Assembly: GCA_017163975.1 (NCBI GenBank)
Contig: JAFFSR010000369.1
Location: 4,294,001 to 4,358,000, forward strand
Length of the DNA stretch: 64,000 nt
Direction: 5' to 3'
DNA from: Anastatus disparis
Lineage: Eukaryota; Arthropoda; Insecta; Hymenoptera; Eupelmidae
Part shown: piece after piece, positions 1 to 11,001 of the stretch
Position numbering within the stretch: the first letter of the stretch is position 1
How the letters are laid out: every line of letters starts with the position of its first letter
Notes under the pieces: generated by a model
Databases searched by the model: none
Told to the model about the DNA's origin: nothing
What the model saw: only the letters and a program-made list of their open reading frames with translations
Program-made: the position numbers and the translations under genes

Positions 1-1484
1 GAAATAAACACGAAATTTGTTTTTAAGCATGTTTCACGTAGAAAGGTTATTTTTAAATAAATCGTTCAAATTCATAATCATATATTAAGGTCAAGAATCT
101 AAACATAAGAGCCGTTCTTTAATGATATTACGCGCTACACGTAACTCGTTACACCTTTTAAAATTTTGTTATCTGATGTCTACTGAATTTAATATCCAAA
201 CGATACTCAAGTTCGAAATTATATGTGTTACTCACGATCACCTATAAAGTCAAGCTTAATTTTCGACTTTCCTAAATTGTGCCTTACAATTTACATACGA
301 TTTAGGACATTCTTTACTTTTTTTCCCTAGGTGAAAAATATAATATTCAAAGTCAAATATTTTTGAAAACAAAGCTTAAGTTTTCTATTTTTTTTAATGC
401 TCCTGGTTCTATTCCATTACTTTATACTATTTAGTTTTAGTGATTTTTAGTATAAAGTAAATCTATGTTTGAAATTTATTTTTTTTTTTATTGTTTTTGC
501 TACTTTTATTTCAAATATTAAACTACATACATTTACTCTTTATTGAAAATCGGTGAAGTTAATTATATACATGAAATCGAACAGAACTACATGACATTCC
601 ATACATGACATATTTAAACTTAGCTTTATATTGTATGTGTAATAAACTTAAGCTTTTCTTTTATATTTATACAATAACATATATTTAATTTCAATATTTA
701 AAAGTTAATTTACTCTTCAGTAAATTTTAAATATTATTGTAATTAAAATATTTACCACCTTTTTCTACGAATCTCCGGTTCTTCGGATTCGTGCATTTTT
801 TAGGTATGTGCTTCGGGTATATATACATGGTAGCAGTATGTAATACAGAAAAGTGGTGGTTATTTTAACGATGATGCAAGAGACAAAGAAAATATCTACT
901 TACATACTGTCTCTCTGGTGCAGCGCTTACGGGAGCATTACGCGAGAAAGATAGGATTTAAGTTAATATTTTTTTTTCTCTCTACCTAAAGTTGCCATCA
1001 CTTTCTAGCATGGCATGCTTCCTCCATAGTATATATGCTCTAAGAGTATGTGTAATTCATCTTGCAATAAGATTTGCCTTTTGTATTGGCTCCTATATAA
1101 TTAGTAGTTATTATATATTAAAGTGAAACTACCTTTTTTTACGGTTCTTGGCTCCTACGGATCTGCGCATTTTTTCGTAATAAGAATAGCAATTATTATT
1201 GAATCCTTTATAATGAGTAGTTATCATATACAAGCACTTTTTTGGGCCTCATTTTTGGGTCTTATTTTGGCTTTATTATATGTATTTTTCTCTTCATCTA
1301 TGTTTCACTACATTTTGCTTTATCTTTTTTCACTCTCTATTCTTTTTTCCTTCATTTTTCTTTTAACTTCTCCATCTTCAGCTACCCTTATTAATTTTCT
1401 CTTTCCGTTAAAGTATAGACGTCAATTATGATATATGATTAGACTCTACACTTGACTAGCTTCTAGACAAAAGAGAACATTATT
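1..1484. other. AT-rich DNA without a supported gene
   Basis: No gene is supported. There is a faint duplication: the stretch near 1086-1110 (ttggctcctatataat) recurs in altered form near 1200-1230, and 770-810 resembles 1140-1180 (both contain gcgcattttt-like text). A 102-codon hydrophobic open frame at 1123-1431 overlaps this duplication, has no recognisable domain, and is rich in F, L and S as expected from T-rich DNA, so it is not annotated as a gene. Confidence 0.6.
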
Positions 1485-1760
1485 TGTTGACAGCGCATCT
1501 CTAAATGCAGCTAAATTTAACTCAATCAGCTAATTTTTGACTAACGTTTTGTCAATTTTTATTTAAATTTTGTATAATTAAACTGACTTTATGAATAAGA
1601 TCAGTTACTTTTCAGGTAAATTTATCCTGCTTCTGCTTAGTTTTAACTAACTTTTAGCTAACTTTTATACAACTTTCAGCTAATTTTTAGCCAACTTTTA
1701 GGTAGCTTGTAGCTTCTATTTTAACTAAATTTCAGCTATATTATAGCTAACTAGGGCCAC
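1485..1760. repeat. Degenerate short tandem repeat (AGCTAACTTTT-like)
   Basis: The segment is built from imperfect copies of an 11-14 bp word such as agctaatttttg, actaacttttag and cagctaactag. The clearest run is 1640-1755. The copies differ at several positions, so the array is old. It shows no coding content. Confidence 0.6.
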
Positions 1761-2146
1761 GATTGATTCTTATACACGGCGGCAGTGTCGATAATGGTGG
1801 CGAAAAATTTTTATAATATAAAGAGATATAGAACTTTCTATATAATATAGTTTAAAAAAAAAAAGTGGTTGACCCCCCATATCTTACCCATAGAACTCTT
1901 ATTTTCCACCCTTTTATTCAATAACACCCATTTTCTACTTATTCTCACCCATTTCCCACTCTTTTCAACTCTACATCCTACCCAACAAGAATAACTGCTG
2001 ATACCCAAGTCAAGATATTTAAGTTCCAATTTATACTCAATACTGAGATCACTTTTATGAATTTGAACCTTATAGACGAATCTTAATCTTGTGAATGCTG
2101 AAGATTATCAAGTTCTAACCTTAATCTTGAATTTGCACTTGCGCAT
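1761..2146. other. No feature seen
   Basis: AT-rich DNA with a T/C-rich patch (1875-1985) whose complement gives a 63-codon open frame of no recognisable content. I see no gene, RNA or repeat structure here. Confidence 0.5.
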
Positions 2147-3170
2147 ATAGAAAAAGGAAAATACTTTAAAAAATGTACTAACTTGAGTCAGTAATAAAAA
2201 AAAACATTTCTAGTCGTTTATTGATTGATACTCAGTACATAAATTAAGACAACCTATATGAGTACATATTTGAACGCGTCTTGTCGTGAAAATTATTTAG
2301 TATAGTACCGAATTTTTCCGTACTACGATACTAAATTATCTTATACTAACATATTACCTATATAATACGCACTGCGGCGTTGTCAAGTATCAAAGTGTAA
2401 TATAATTAATACTCAATAACATAAAAACCATTACATAGTAAAACAATTTTTAACTGTTGAAAAATATAATGTAAATCATATAATATATAACAATTTTAAA
2501 TTACTAATAATTAATTTTAAACTCAAAAGCTAAATATTTTAAAACATAGTATGGCAGATAAACATATATCGTTTTATTCCTTAAATATTACGAATTAGAA
2601 AATTAATTATTAGTCATTTAAAAGAGTTATATATTAGATTGATAATTCTATAGTTATCAATTTTTAATTTTAGTAACAGAAAAAGCTGCACCAAAAGAGA
2701 TTAACAATCACATTTTCTGCGAAATATTGCCCTTGAATCGAGTAGGTGAAATGTCAGTCTTAGTACCGATAAAAAACGAAGCATTAAAAATTTATGCTCT
2801 CGCTTTATAATATAATAGTGCTAACATTAGTCCCTAAAATTCAAGCTATAGTACTCATTGGAATCATATTGTCACTTTTTTTTTAAATACCTTAGTACAT
2901 AACTTAGGTATACTAGATTTAGTACCTATTTTAAGGCGACTACGGAGGTTAGGCTAAATTTTTATTTTGTAGTTTACAAATTAAACTTTTATTTTGTAAA
3001 ATTTTTTGGGTTTATAAGTTTTCCACCATTCTATGGGTATCAAAGAATGGTGGAAAATTAAAAAATCTGAAAAATTTCATGTATTAAAAGTATGATTTGT
3101 AAACTAAGAAATGAAACCTAACCTAAATTCCGAGGTCGCCTTAACAGAACTTTCCTTTCTTCCTGCAGTT
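2147..3170. mobile_element. TA-target (Tc1/mariner-type) MITE, family M, copy 1
   Basis: The left end reads tatagaaaaaggaaaatac and the interior matches family M copy 2 at 12947-14047: both carry gtacta..cttgagtcagta near the left end, a tccgtactac block, and the same right-hand third. The right terminal bases are degenerate. The last ~25 bases are separated from the body by a TTAA-flanked MITE at 2931-3144, so this copy was itself used as a target. No open frame is present. Assignment to the TA-target class rests on copy 2, where the termini and TA duplication are clear. The right boundary is approximate. Confidence 0.65.
2931..3144. mobile_element. TTAA-flanked palindromic MITE, family I, copy 1
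   Basis: A 214-bp imperfect palindrome begins TTAAGGCGACTACGG and ends GTCGCCTTAA, with a stem core around tccaccattct / agaatggtgga. Both ends carry TTAA, the target duplication typical of piggyBac-type integration. A second copy with the same termini lies at 37541-37753. It sits inside the right end of family M copy 1. It has no coding capacity and would need a transposase supplied elsewhere. Confidence 0.85.
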
Positions 3171-3535
3171 GTCAGTTCTGGTAAACGTCAAATACTGTTT
3201 TCGATTATTTCATGGTTCGCGATTGAAACACGTAATTAAAAAGAATGAATTCCTATTATATTTTTTCATTGATTTAAATGCAATTTAGTAAAATAAATTC
3301 CTAATCTATCATGATATGATTTGTATTTGAACAATTTTTTATGCATATTGTATTTTTAATTAATCCTTTTTCATAAAAGTATAAAAATTTAATTCAGTAC
3401 AAAACTTCAATATCAAAATTCATAAGTTAAGACAATTCTTTTTCATTTTAAAATTGGTTAATTTATACATAATAATATAATGTATGAAAATTCAACCGAG
3501 TGACGTTAGGAGCGAGGTAAATTAGGCTATTTATT
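3171..3535. other. No feature seen
   Basis: AT-rich DNA without a recognisable gene or repeat. Confidence 0.5.
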
Positions 3536-3537
3536 TT

Positions 3538-3555
3538 ATTAGATATAATATAGGT

Positions 3556-3612
<57 letters not shown>

Positions 3613-3636
3613 CCTACCTATATTATATAGTTATAT
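3538..3636. repeat. (AT)n hairpin with TAGGTAG/CTACCTA arms
   Basis: A dinucleotide AT run is enclosed by tatataataTAGGTAG on the left and CTACCTAtattatata on the right. The block is a near-perfect palindrome able to extrude as a cruciform. The arms show it is more than a plain microsatellite. Confidence 0.75.
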
Positions 3637-3642
3637 TAGAAA

Positions 3643-3862
3643 TTAACCCTCGGACCCCCACATCCCTCTGCACTCCTCCACCCCCCTCCACCCCCCTCCA
3701 ACCCCCACTCCCTCTATAGCCCCTTTACAAAATAACGTAAAATTGCTTAAAATATTTCGATATTTTTTACTATTGCTTTTATTCTAAGTACCCTCCGCAC
3801 CCCACGCACCCCTCCATGACCCCCCACGGTACTCCCACGACCCCTCCACTGCCCCCCCATAT
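3643..3862. repeat. C-rich strand-asymmetric tracts
   Basis: Two patches (about 3646-3722 and 3784-3862) consist of C5-C7 runs separated by tcca, acat or tcc, with several near-repeats of ccccctcca. They stand out sharply from AT-rich surroundings. The minus strand has many runs of four or more G and could form G-quadruplexes. No gene is evident. Confidence 0.7.
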
Positions 3863-4534
3863 TATAATAATGTATTTATTTAAATCTCAAAACTTAAAAC
3901 TTAACATAATAATATATAATTTATAGTATCAAAATTAATTAATGCTAGAGTTAATACAAAAATTTTATTAAAAACATATTTATTTTCTTTATTTTTAAAT
4001 GATTATAAAAAACAATTTTTTAAATTATTTGAAATAATATAAAAAATTAAATAAAACACATAAATTATAAAACAAAATGATTTTTATGGCTACTGGCGAA
4101 GGCTCCCACTAATAAAAAGACCTAACGCGTCATAAGCGGTACCTCTGCAAATCTATTTATTTATATCCTCCTGAAAATGAGTTTTTCATTATAGTTTATT
4201 TATAAATGATTTAATTTGATAAAATACATTTAATTGTAATATATATATATATATATATATATATACATGATAAATATTTTTATTTATTACTTACAAAATT
4301 ATGTGTAATAAATAACAGGAATTATAACAAAATAATCCTTTGAATCTTCAAAATCTTAAGTATACATTTAAATATATCAAATAATACTATTGAAAAATTT
4401 TACTAAAAAATTTATGATTTAAAAATATTTTATTAGAAATTTTCTTTTCCATTAATATTTATTATGTATTGAAAATTAATAATAATAATAATAATAATAT
4501 AAATTAAGAAAAAAAGAAAATATTTATAAATCCA

Positions 4535-4540
<6 letters not shown>
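3863..4540. other. AT-rich DNA with small microsatellites
   Basis: Contains a short (AT)n run at about 4238-4265 and an (AAT)n run at about 4479-4500. Nothing else is recognisable. Confidence 0.55.
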
Positions 4541-4592
<52 letters not shown>

Positions 4593-4986
4593 ATATTTGT
4601 ATGTGTATGTGTGTATGTGTATGTATGTATAGTTGTGTATGTGTGTATGTGTACGTGTGTACGTGTGTATGTGTATGTGTGTCTGTGCGCATGTGTATGT
4701 GTATGTGTGTATATGTATGTATATGTGTGTATGTGTATGTGTGTATGTGTATGTGTGTATGTGTATGTGTGTATGTGTATAGGTGTATGTGTATGTGTAT
4801 GTGTGTATGAGTATGTGTGTATGTGTATGTGTGTATGTGTATGTGTGTATGTGTATGTGCGAATGGGTATGTGTGTAGGTGTATGTGTATACGTGTATGG
4901 AAATATGTGTATGTGAGTATGTGTATGTGTGTATGTATATGTGTGTATGTTTATGTGTATGTGTGTATGTGTATGTGTGTATATAT
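4541..4986. repeat. (AT)n followed by (GTGTAT)n microsatellite
   Basis: An (AT)n run (4541-4583) passes into about 400 bp of gtgtatgtgtat hexamer-type repeat with scattered interruptions (for example gcgcatg near 4687 and gcgaatggg near 4859), closing with a short AT run. Long open frames across it (Met/Cys/Val/Tyr repeats) are artefacts of the repeat. Confidence 0.9.
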
Positions 4987-5305
4987 ATATTTATTTCATA
5001 TTAAAAAAATTTTAATTCAATTCATAATGATAAAAATCTAAAAGATTTAAAATGTAAGGTGGTGTAAAAACCAGCTTAATCTATATGTTATGAATAATGA
5101 TTAAAATTTATTAATAATTTTTTTCAGATATTTTACATATATAATTAATATTATGTATTTTTTTCATGTTTCTATGTTAATAATAAAAATTTAATAAAAA
5201 ATGTACAATTATATAATATTATGTATAATATAAAAATATATTATAATAAAAAATTTTTTATATAAAACAATACATAAATGTTACATTTTATATTGATATG
5301 ATACC
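4987..5305. other. No feature seen
   Basis: AT-rich DNA with short A/T homopolymers; no gene or repeat recognised. Confidence 0.5.
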
Positions 5306-5350
5306 CATAATGGGGGTTGGCGAGTGGAGCGAGCAGGGGGGTACCCCCTT

Positions 5351-5387
<37 letters not shown>

Positions 5388-5390
5388 TAT
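5306..5390 (+). mobile_element. Helitron-like 3' hairpin end plus (AT)n
   Basis: The GC-rich block gggggttggcgagtggagcgagcaggggg is followed by gtaccccctTAGT and then (AT)n. It can form a hairpin. The reverse complement of the same block occurs at 58211-58252 (ending CTAG next to (AT)n) and, truncated, at 60824-60850. A GC hairpin shortly before a CTRR-type end is the known Helitron 3' signature. Here the CTRR is not exact (CTTAGT), so this is a probable degraded terminus. No coding remnant is visible beside it. Confidence 0.5.
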
Positions 5391-5655
5391 ACATTTAACT
5401 ATATTTTAATATTATTTTAGTTATTTTAGTTAATTTATAAAACATAATTTATAACTTACCAATGCTAATAATTTTTAGAAATGATGTTCATGGCAACAGA
5501 TTGCATCTATATGGCATATAATTTCTTACGACTATATACGTTCATATAAACAGGTCGCGAAACTGGCCTGAAAGAGGTAGGCTAGGCAGGCCCAGGCCCT
5601 TATTGAATCTCTTGTTTCTTATTTCTGACACTGAAATAGGAACTAATATACTAGT
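5391..5655. other. No feature seen
   Basis: AT-rich unique-looking DNA. Confidence 0.45.
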
Positions 5656-6240
5656 ACCCTGAGTTACTTAAGGTAATGTTTTTCAAAATATATAAAATGA
5701 GTTTTTCATTTTAAATATTGCTATAACATTACAATCGCTATGTGAGATTTCAATGATTTCTGAAATCTGACATAAATATTTCATAACATATGCAAAATAA
5801 GGTTTTCATTGAAATATTTCTGTAACTTTTGCAATCGCTATATTACATCTGAAATGTTGCTGTAGAGATAGAGATGTTTTTAAAAATATAGAAAATGAGG
5901 TTCTCATTAGGAAAATTTCTGTAAACTCATCAATGTGATTTTGTAACTGTGACATTTCAAAAATTTAACAGAAATGTTTCTTGAAGTATAAGAAATGAGT
6001 TTTTCATAGGGAACATTTTGGTAATCTCTCAAATATGATCTTTTAATTGTGACATTTCTAAGATCTATTAATATGTATCTCAAAACGTAGAAAATGAGTT
6101 TTTTATTGAAAATATTTCTGTGACTTTTCAATGGCTATGTTACATCTATGAAATTTCATTGTGGTTTTCATTGAAAAGTTTCTATATAACCTCTTTAATG
6201 TAATTTTATAACCATAGCATTTCTAAAATCTAAGAGAAAT
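5656..6240. repeat. Degenerate ~115-bp tandem repeat
   Basis: Four to five diverged copies share the order: tatagaaaatgag, ttttcattgaaa, atttctgtaa, ctttgcaatcgctat, tgacatttctaaaatct. Copies start near 5690, 5790, 5885, 5990 and 6090. A 74-codon minus-strand open frame crosses it and is only the repeat in translation. Confidence 0.65.
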
Positions 6241-6249
6241 ATATCAAGA

Positions 6250-6885
6250 CAAGCAATTACTGGATGGACAACGGGTAAATGGTTGGACTATTTACCAGTT
6301 ACTTGCACTTTAGCTCGTAACTGGTCAGACCATTTACCAGTTACTTGCTCTATAACTGGTAAGTATTCTTAATTACTTATCCATATCAAATGAAAAACCA
6401 TTTCCTTATTTGCAACTCTGGTAACTGGTAAATGGTCGAATCAGTTGACAGTAAGCGGGTGGGTTACTGATAAATGCTTCAACTAGTTTGCAGTTACCAC
6501 GTGGGTAAGTGGTAAATGGTCGGAGCAATTACAGATCAACTGGTAAATGGTTGGACCAGTTAGCAGTTACTAGGTGAGAAATTGGAAATAGTCGGATTAT
6601 TTACCTGTTACTGGGTGCGTAGCTGGAAATGGTCGAGCTATTTAACAGTTGCTGGGTGAGTAACTGGAAATGGTCCGATAATTTTCAATTACTGACCCAG
6701 TAACTGGTAACTGATCTAACCATTTGCAGTTACTCACCGACTAATTGGTAAATGGTCCGACCATTTCCAGTTACTCACCTAGTAACTACCAACTGGTCCA
6801 ACCATTTCCAGTTACTCACCCAGTAAGTACCAACTGGTCAGACATTTACCAGTTGTTTACTCGGTAACTGGAAACATTGACAACC
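6250..6885. repeat. Degenerate tandem/inverted array of CAGTTAC / GGTAAATGGTC
   Basis: About 15 imperfect copies of a ~40-bp motif alternate in direct and inverted sense: actggtaaatggtcgga and its complement tccgaccatttaccagt, joined by ttactcaccc or gggtgagtaac. Because units occur on both strands, the block can fold into many short hairpins. No gene. Confidence 0.7.
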
Positions 6886-7649
6886 CCGCACCAACTCAAT
6901 AAGCTGTATGAGAAAGCACTTGGCAGTGATTTTTGTGTTTGATGTGGTATTGTTTAACAGTCTTGTGTGAGCAGTTAAATTCATTGGAGAGTGCCTTAGC
7001 TGAGTAATTACAACCCAAATAGAGTACTCTGTCCTTGATAGTAGTGAGTTGAGTTTCAGCTAGAATAACATTTTTGGGTGTGGAAATTCGGTATCCCATA
7101 GCCGCTCTCAACGCTGAGTATTGTAGATACTCTATAATTTGTGCTAATGAATTTGTTCTTCAGGAATATATGAAAATACCATAATCGATGATTGAACGTA
7201 TAAGACTTTTGTATAAGATTAATAATGTTTCTGGATGAGACTCCCACTACGTTCCATAGATATACTTCATAATTCTATGCGCTTTTTGGTACTTTGTGGT
7301 AACGTTCTTGACCTGTTGCTTAAATGTGAGTCTATAATCAAATATAATTCCAAGAAACCTTGTATCTTCAATCGATGTTTTCTTTTGTCCATTAATAGTA
7401 ATTGAGGGGTTGCCTGGTGATATTTTTTTCCTGTTGAAGTGGATTAACTTAGTTTTCTTAAGGTTTAACTCAAGCCCATATTTAGCAGATTAGTTCAAAT
7501 GGTTTCAAGTCCTTTCTTTAGTAGTCTTTTACCCTTAGTTATAGGCAAAATGTTGGTGTAGAGCGCTATGTTATCTGCAAATTATGAAAGCTGAATAAAT
7601 TTAAAAAGACCTTCTGTTATTTTTGTAACATAGATTAGTTATAATAGTA

Positions 7650-8290
7650 GATTCAACACCCCTTGAGATATCTCTTTACGAGAGTAACGAGGATTGTCAT
7701 GGTTAAGTTCAGTAAAGATGGTGCGTCGAAATATGAAATATTGTACAAGTCTATTTCTGATTTCTTGAATCTGTCTAGTTGAATGACAGGATTTACATTA
7801 TCGAATTCTTTCTGTCTATCTAAGAAGGCCGCCAATGTGCCTTTGCCTTTTGGATTTCATCTTCAATGTATAGCACTAGATTAGTGAGATTATTGTTACA
7901 TGAACGTCCATTCCTAAAACCAGAATTGGAGCAAAGTAAGATAGGAATTATGCTTGCAGTACTATTGTAGCCTATTTTTAGCCATAAGTCCATAAATATT
8001 GCATAAACAAGGTGTCATGACTATTGGTCTAAGACCAGATCCATCCGGCTTGCTAACAAATTGCACAAATGATTCTTGCCTGCTTATAGGGAAATCACAT
8101 AATAACAGCATTTGACTGAAGATATCTAGCAGTTCTAATCTGTATTTAATTGGAATATTGAACAAAGTGTATTAATCAATTCCATCAGATCTACAACCTG
8201 AGTTTTTATTCCTTGATTGAAGTGCCGTATTAAATTTAAGAAATTCAAAGGGTGTGTCAAAATAAATCTGTAGAGTTTGTGCTATTTACT
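7650..8290 (-). pseudogene. Reverse transcriptase core fragment
   Basis: The minus strand reads GCRSDGID, a stop, then NIPIKYRLELLDIFSQM, ESFVQFVSKPDGSGLRPI, and after a gap AAFLDRQKEFDNVNP. In intact LINEs the last block carries the catalytic Asp of motif A (usually FLDVQGAFDNV); the Asp is present here. The conserved second catalytic motif (xADD) appears only as a degraded LS-stop-FADNI near 7580. Enzyme activity is not expected. Confidence 0.8.
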
Positions 8291-8537
8291 ACATATTTAG
8301 AAGAGTTAGTAGAAGCCGTATGAGGAGCAATTCCATCCAGAAATGTTTCTACTTGTGTTTTATAAAAAGATTTATTGTGACTCGAGGAAACAGTCTTGAC
8401 CCATTTGTTTTAGAATATTTTGATTCGATTCCAGACATATTTAGTATTAGTCCTGAAATTTATAGAAATTTTGGTGAATTTTCTATAAGTTTTTTTTTTG
8501 AAAGTTTTCCGTAAAATTTTGTCAGATTCGACATATC

Positions 8538-8924
8538 TTAAGAGGGGGCCGTATAGCTCTGTCCTTGTCTAATCTAAATTTTCGTTATTATTAATAAATT
8601 AAATATTGTTATAAAAAAGTAAGGGTATAGCCCAATAGATTTCAGGACAAGCAAACGATCCTATTCTATGAAAAAATATAAAATTTTCATTAGTTTTCGA
8701 GTAAGGTCTGAAACGGAAAAAGAATTGAACTTGATATCTATTATTCTGTTTCAGACCTCACTCGAAAACTAATGAAAATTTTATATTTTTTTATAGGATA
8801 GGATCGTTTGCTCGTCCTAAAATCTATTGGGCTATATTCTTATCTTTGTGTAATAATATTTAATTTATTAATAATAACGAAAATTTAGATTAGACAAGGA
8901 CAGAACTATACGGCAGCCTCTTAA
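8538..8924. mobile_element. Palindromic TTAA MITE, family C, copy 1
   Basis: A 387-bp near-perfect foldback bounded by TTAA on both sides: TTAAGAGGGGGCCGTATAGC at the left and GCTATACGG-like text with CTCTTAA at the right. The subterminal block CTCTGTCCTTGTCTAATC is inverted at the right end. It lies in the linker of the non-LTR element; joining the flanks through one TTAA gives the uninterrupted reading DYLRYVESDK. No open frame of its own. Confidence 0.9.
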
Positions 8925-9125
8925 GTAGTCTTGTTGTAAGCCAGAAAACTTCCATTTTTTATAGTTTACTTTACGTAATCTTCTGAGTTTATCACACTCA
9001 TTGTTTCACCACGGAAAGGAATTACAATGGCATGTATCTGGTACTTTTTTTTAGATGAAGCATTGGCAATGGTAGCTACTTTGACTTTTTAAATCCAGGT
9101 CTCATATTTATCTATAGCTGAATTA

Positions 9126-9502
9126 TTAAGAGTCGGTCGTATAGCTCTGTCCTCGTCTAATCTAAATTTTCGTTATAATTAATGAATTAAATATTTTTAT
9201 ACAAATTCAGGGGCTTAGCGCTTTAGAGCAAAAAATTCTATTCTATGAAAAAATATAAAATTTTCATTATTTTCCGAGTATAGTCCGAAACGGAAAAAAT
9301 AAAGTCAAGTTCAACTGTTTTTTTCGTTTCGGACTATACTCGGAAAATAATGAAAATTTTATATTTTTTCACAGAATAGAATCCTTTGCTCGTTTTTTGC
9401 TCTAAAGCGCTCAGCCCCTACATTTGTATATACATATTTAATTTATTAATTGTAACGAAAATTTAGATTAGACAAGGACAAAGCTATACGGCCGACTCTT
9501 AA
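9126..9502. mobile_element. Palindromic TTAA MITE, family C, copy 2
   Basis: A 377-bp foldback with TTAAGAGTCGGTCGTATAGC at the left and its complement ending GCCGACTCTTAA at the right. The subterminal motif CTGTCCTCGTCTAATC matches copy 1. The loop region differs from copy 1 (aaattcaggggcttagcg in place of agggtatagcccaatag), so these are subfamilies. Removing it with one TTAA rejoins the LINE reading ILNNSAIDKYETW on the minus strand. Confidence 0.9.
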
Positions 9503-9779
9503 GGATGTTCTATGATGCTAAAGGGAGGGAAGTGGAGGAAGGGGAGACATGGGTTGAAAGCACTGAAAGACGTAGAGCTTTTAATCTTAGAAAAAAAATC
9601 AGTCTAAATATATTACATAAAAACAAATGTAAAACCATAAAATATCAGATATTAACTTGTTTAATTTTTATATAAATTATTCATTAAGTTTTTATACAAA
9701 TTATTAACGCATCATAGTCTTCCTTCGTATTATAACCTCAAAACTTAGGTCTACATAGATAAAAGATTTGTTGTAAAAT
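9503..9779. other. Unassigned gap within the LINE relic
   Basis: Lies between the linker and endonuclease blocks of the non-LTR element and probably derives from it, but I cannot read a convincing protein match here. Confidence 0.4.
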
Positions 9780-10262
9780 GTAAAATTGTAAAATAAGTTT
9801 ATTTGAATCGAGTGCTAATAAGAGAAATCTGTAATTTTTATCACTATAATCACAATTCCAATTTAAATAATGTGAATGAAAATCACCAACTAATAAATAT
9901 GGTTCATTACTGATGAACTGATTACTTATAATATCATATTCCAGGTACTCAGAGAAAGGTGTATGTAAAGCGGTTTTTAACAGGCTACCAAGTTGAAACT
10001 TTGAGAGTTAGTATGTAATTTAATACCTCCTGTTTCAATGTCAGGTTGCGGAACAGATATGTTTAAAATCTTAAAATCAGTACGGTTTTTAATAATGAAT
10101 ATAATACCTTCTCTTACTCCCTGCTCAAAGGGGCGATCGATTCTGTAAATATTTTAGCCTGAAAATGTACTTTTGCAGCTTGAATCCGAACAAGTTTCTA
10201 CTCCAATTGTAACATCATAGTCTTGATTAATTTTTTCTAGTTTATATTTTCTGGAGTTTCAA
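9780..10262 (-). pseudogene. AP-type endonuclease domain fragment of the LINE
   Basis: The minus-strand translation contains KINQDYDVTIGVETCSDS (the family usually has VETWL), then NIYRIDRPFEQGVREGIIF, DIETGGIKLH and LLVGDFHSHYLNWNCDYSD. The GDF-H-N block corresponds to the catalytic Asp/Asn region of the endonuclease/exonuclease/phosphatase fold used for target-primed reverse transcription. One stop interrupts the fragment before NIYR. Confidence 0.8.
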
Positions 10263-11000
10263 CTCCCAAAGTTTCAGAACAAAATATTTAACTTGCTAAA
10301 GTTACATCTTTTATTGTTTTTAGGATTGTGATAATCCATAAATAAATTTTTTATTTTTATTTTTTACTTTATAAGACGCATAAATTAAAATTTAACAAAA
10401 ATCTTACGAGTTCGTTTTTGTCATCTCTTCTTCATCGATGCCCTTATTTAATTTTTTAAGTGATTTAAATCTGTTTTTAAGATTTCCGTCAAGTATCTTG
10501 ATTTCAATGACAATCAACCATCCTATTAAAAGGAGGTCACGTATTTCCGTTCTTTTCTAATCAAAGGATTGATTTTTTGCAGATTCTAATAACTCAAGGT
10601 ATCAGACCTGAGTTGAAGTCTGAAAAAAAATTAAATTTAAATGTAATGATAAATTTTTTTTATGGTATTAATTGAGGGATCGCGTGGAAGAAAGGCCTAA
10701 CTCTAAAAGTATCGTTTTTAGTAATTAAAAAAATTGTTTAACTTGATATCAGCTTTATAAAATATTGTGATATTTCACAATGTTATAGTAAATACTTTAA
10801 TACAAAAGGTCCAAGTGGTATTTTCGAGTTAAATATTGTTAATAAAAAAATTTTGAAGATTAAAAAATTCGAGTAAGGCCCTTTTTGCCAATTTTGTATG
10901 AATAATTAAGGCTTTGTGATGAATAAATCATAAGAAAATCATTTGATTATTTGAAATACATTTATTATTAACTTTTACTTACTAATACAAAATATAATAA
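10263..11000. repeat. AT-rich DNA with a TTAA-type terminus and inverted match to 17.6-18.7 kb
   Basis: At 10526 the sequence TTAAAAGGAGGTCACGTATT is followed by CCGTTCTTTTCTAATC, close to the start of the palindrome at 36633. Next, tatcagacctgagtt and gaaaaaaaatt..aaatttaaatgtaat (10596-10650) match the reverse complement of 17640-17705. Further on, attgagggatcgcgtgg (10672) matches the reverse complement near 18700. These look like broken ends of one or more inverted-repeat elements whose layout is now scrambled. Confidence 0.4.
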
Positions 11001-11001
11001 A

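Larger units (their letters stand above)
6893..10262 (-). pseudogene. Decayed non-LTR retrotransposon ORF2 (R1/I/LOA-like)
   Basis: Read on the minus strand, the element runs from an AP-type endonuclease (10262 to about 9780) through a linker (about 9125-8925), a reverse transcriptase core (about 8290-7400) and a C-terminal region (7250-6893). Recognisable pieces are VGDFHSHYLNWNCD (endonuclease), NNECDKLRRLRK (linker), SKPDGSGLRPI and AAFLDRQKEFDNVNP (reverse transcriptase). Frameshifts and stops are numerous, and a Trp codon before NNEC is now TGA. Two palindromic MITEs interrupt it at TTAA sites (8538-8924 and 9126-9502). The order of domains is that of ORF2 of APE-type LINEs; the exact clade is uncertain. 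No ORF1 or poly-A tail was located. Confidence 0.85.

Noticed and set aside
1123..1431. Hydrophobic 102-codon frame, membrane-protein-like
   Set aside because: T-rich DNA gives F/L/S-rich translations by chance; it lies in a partial duplication and has no family resemblance.
4583..5041. Overlapping Met/Cys/Val/Tyr-rich open frames
   Set aside because: They are translations of the GTGTAT microsatellite and shift with the frame.
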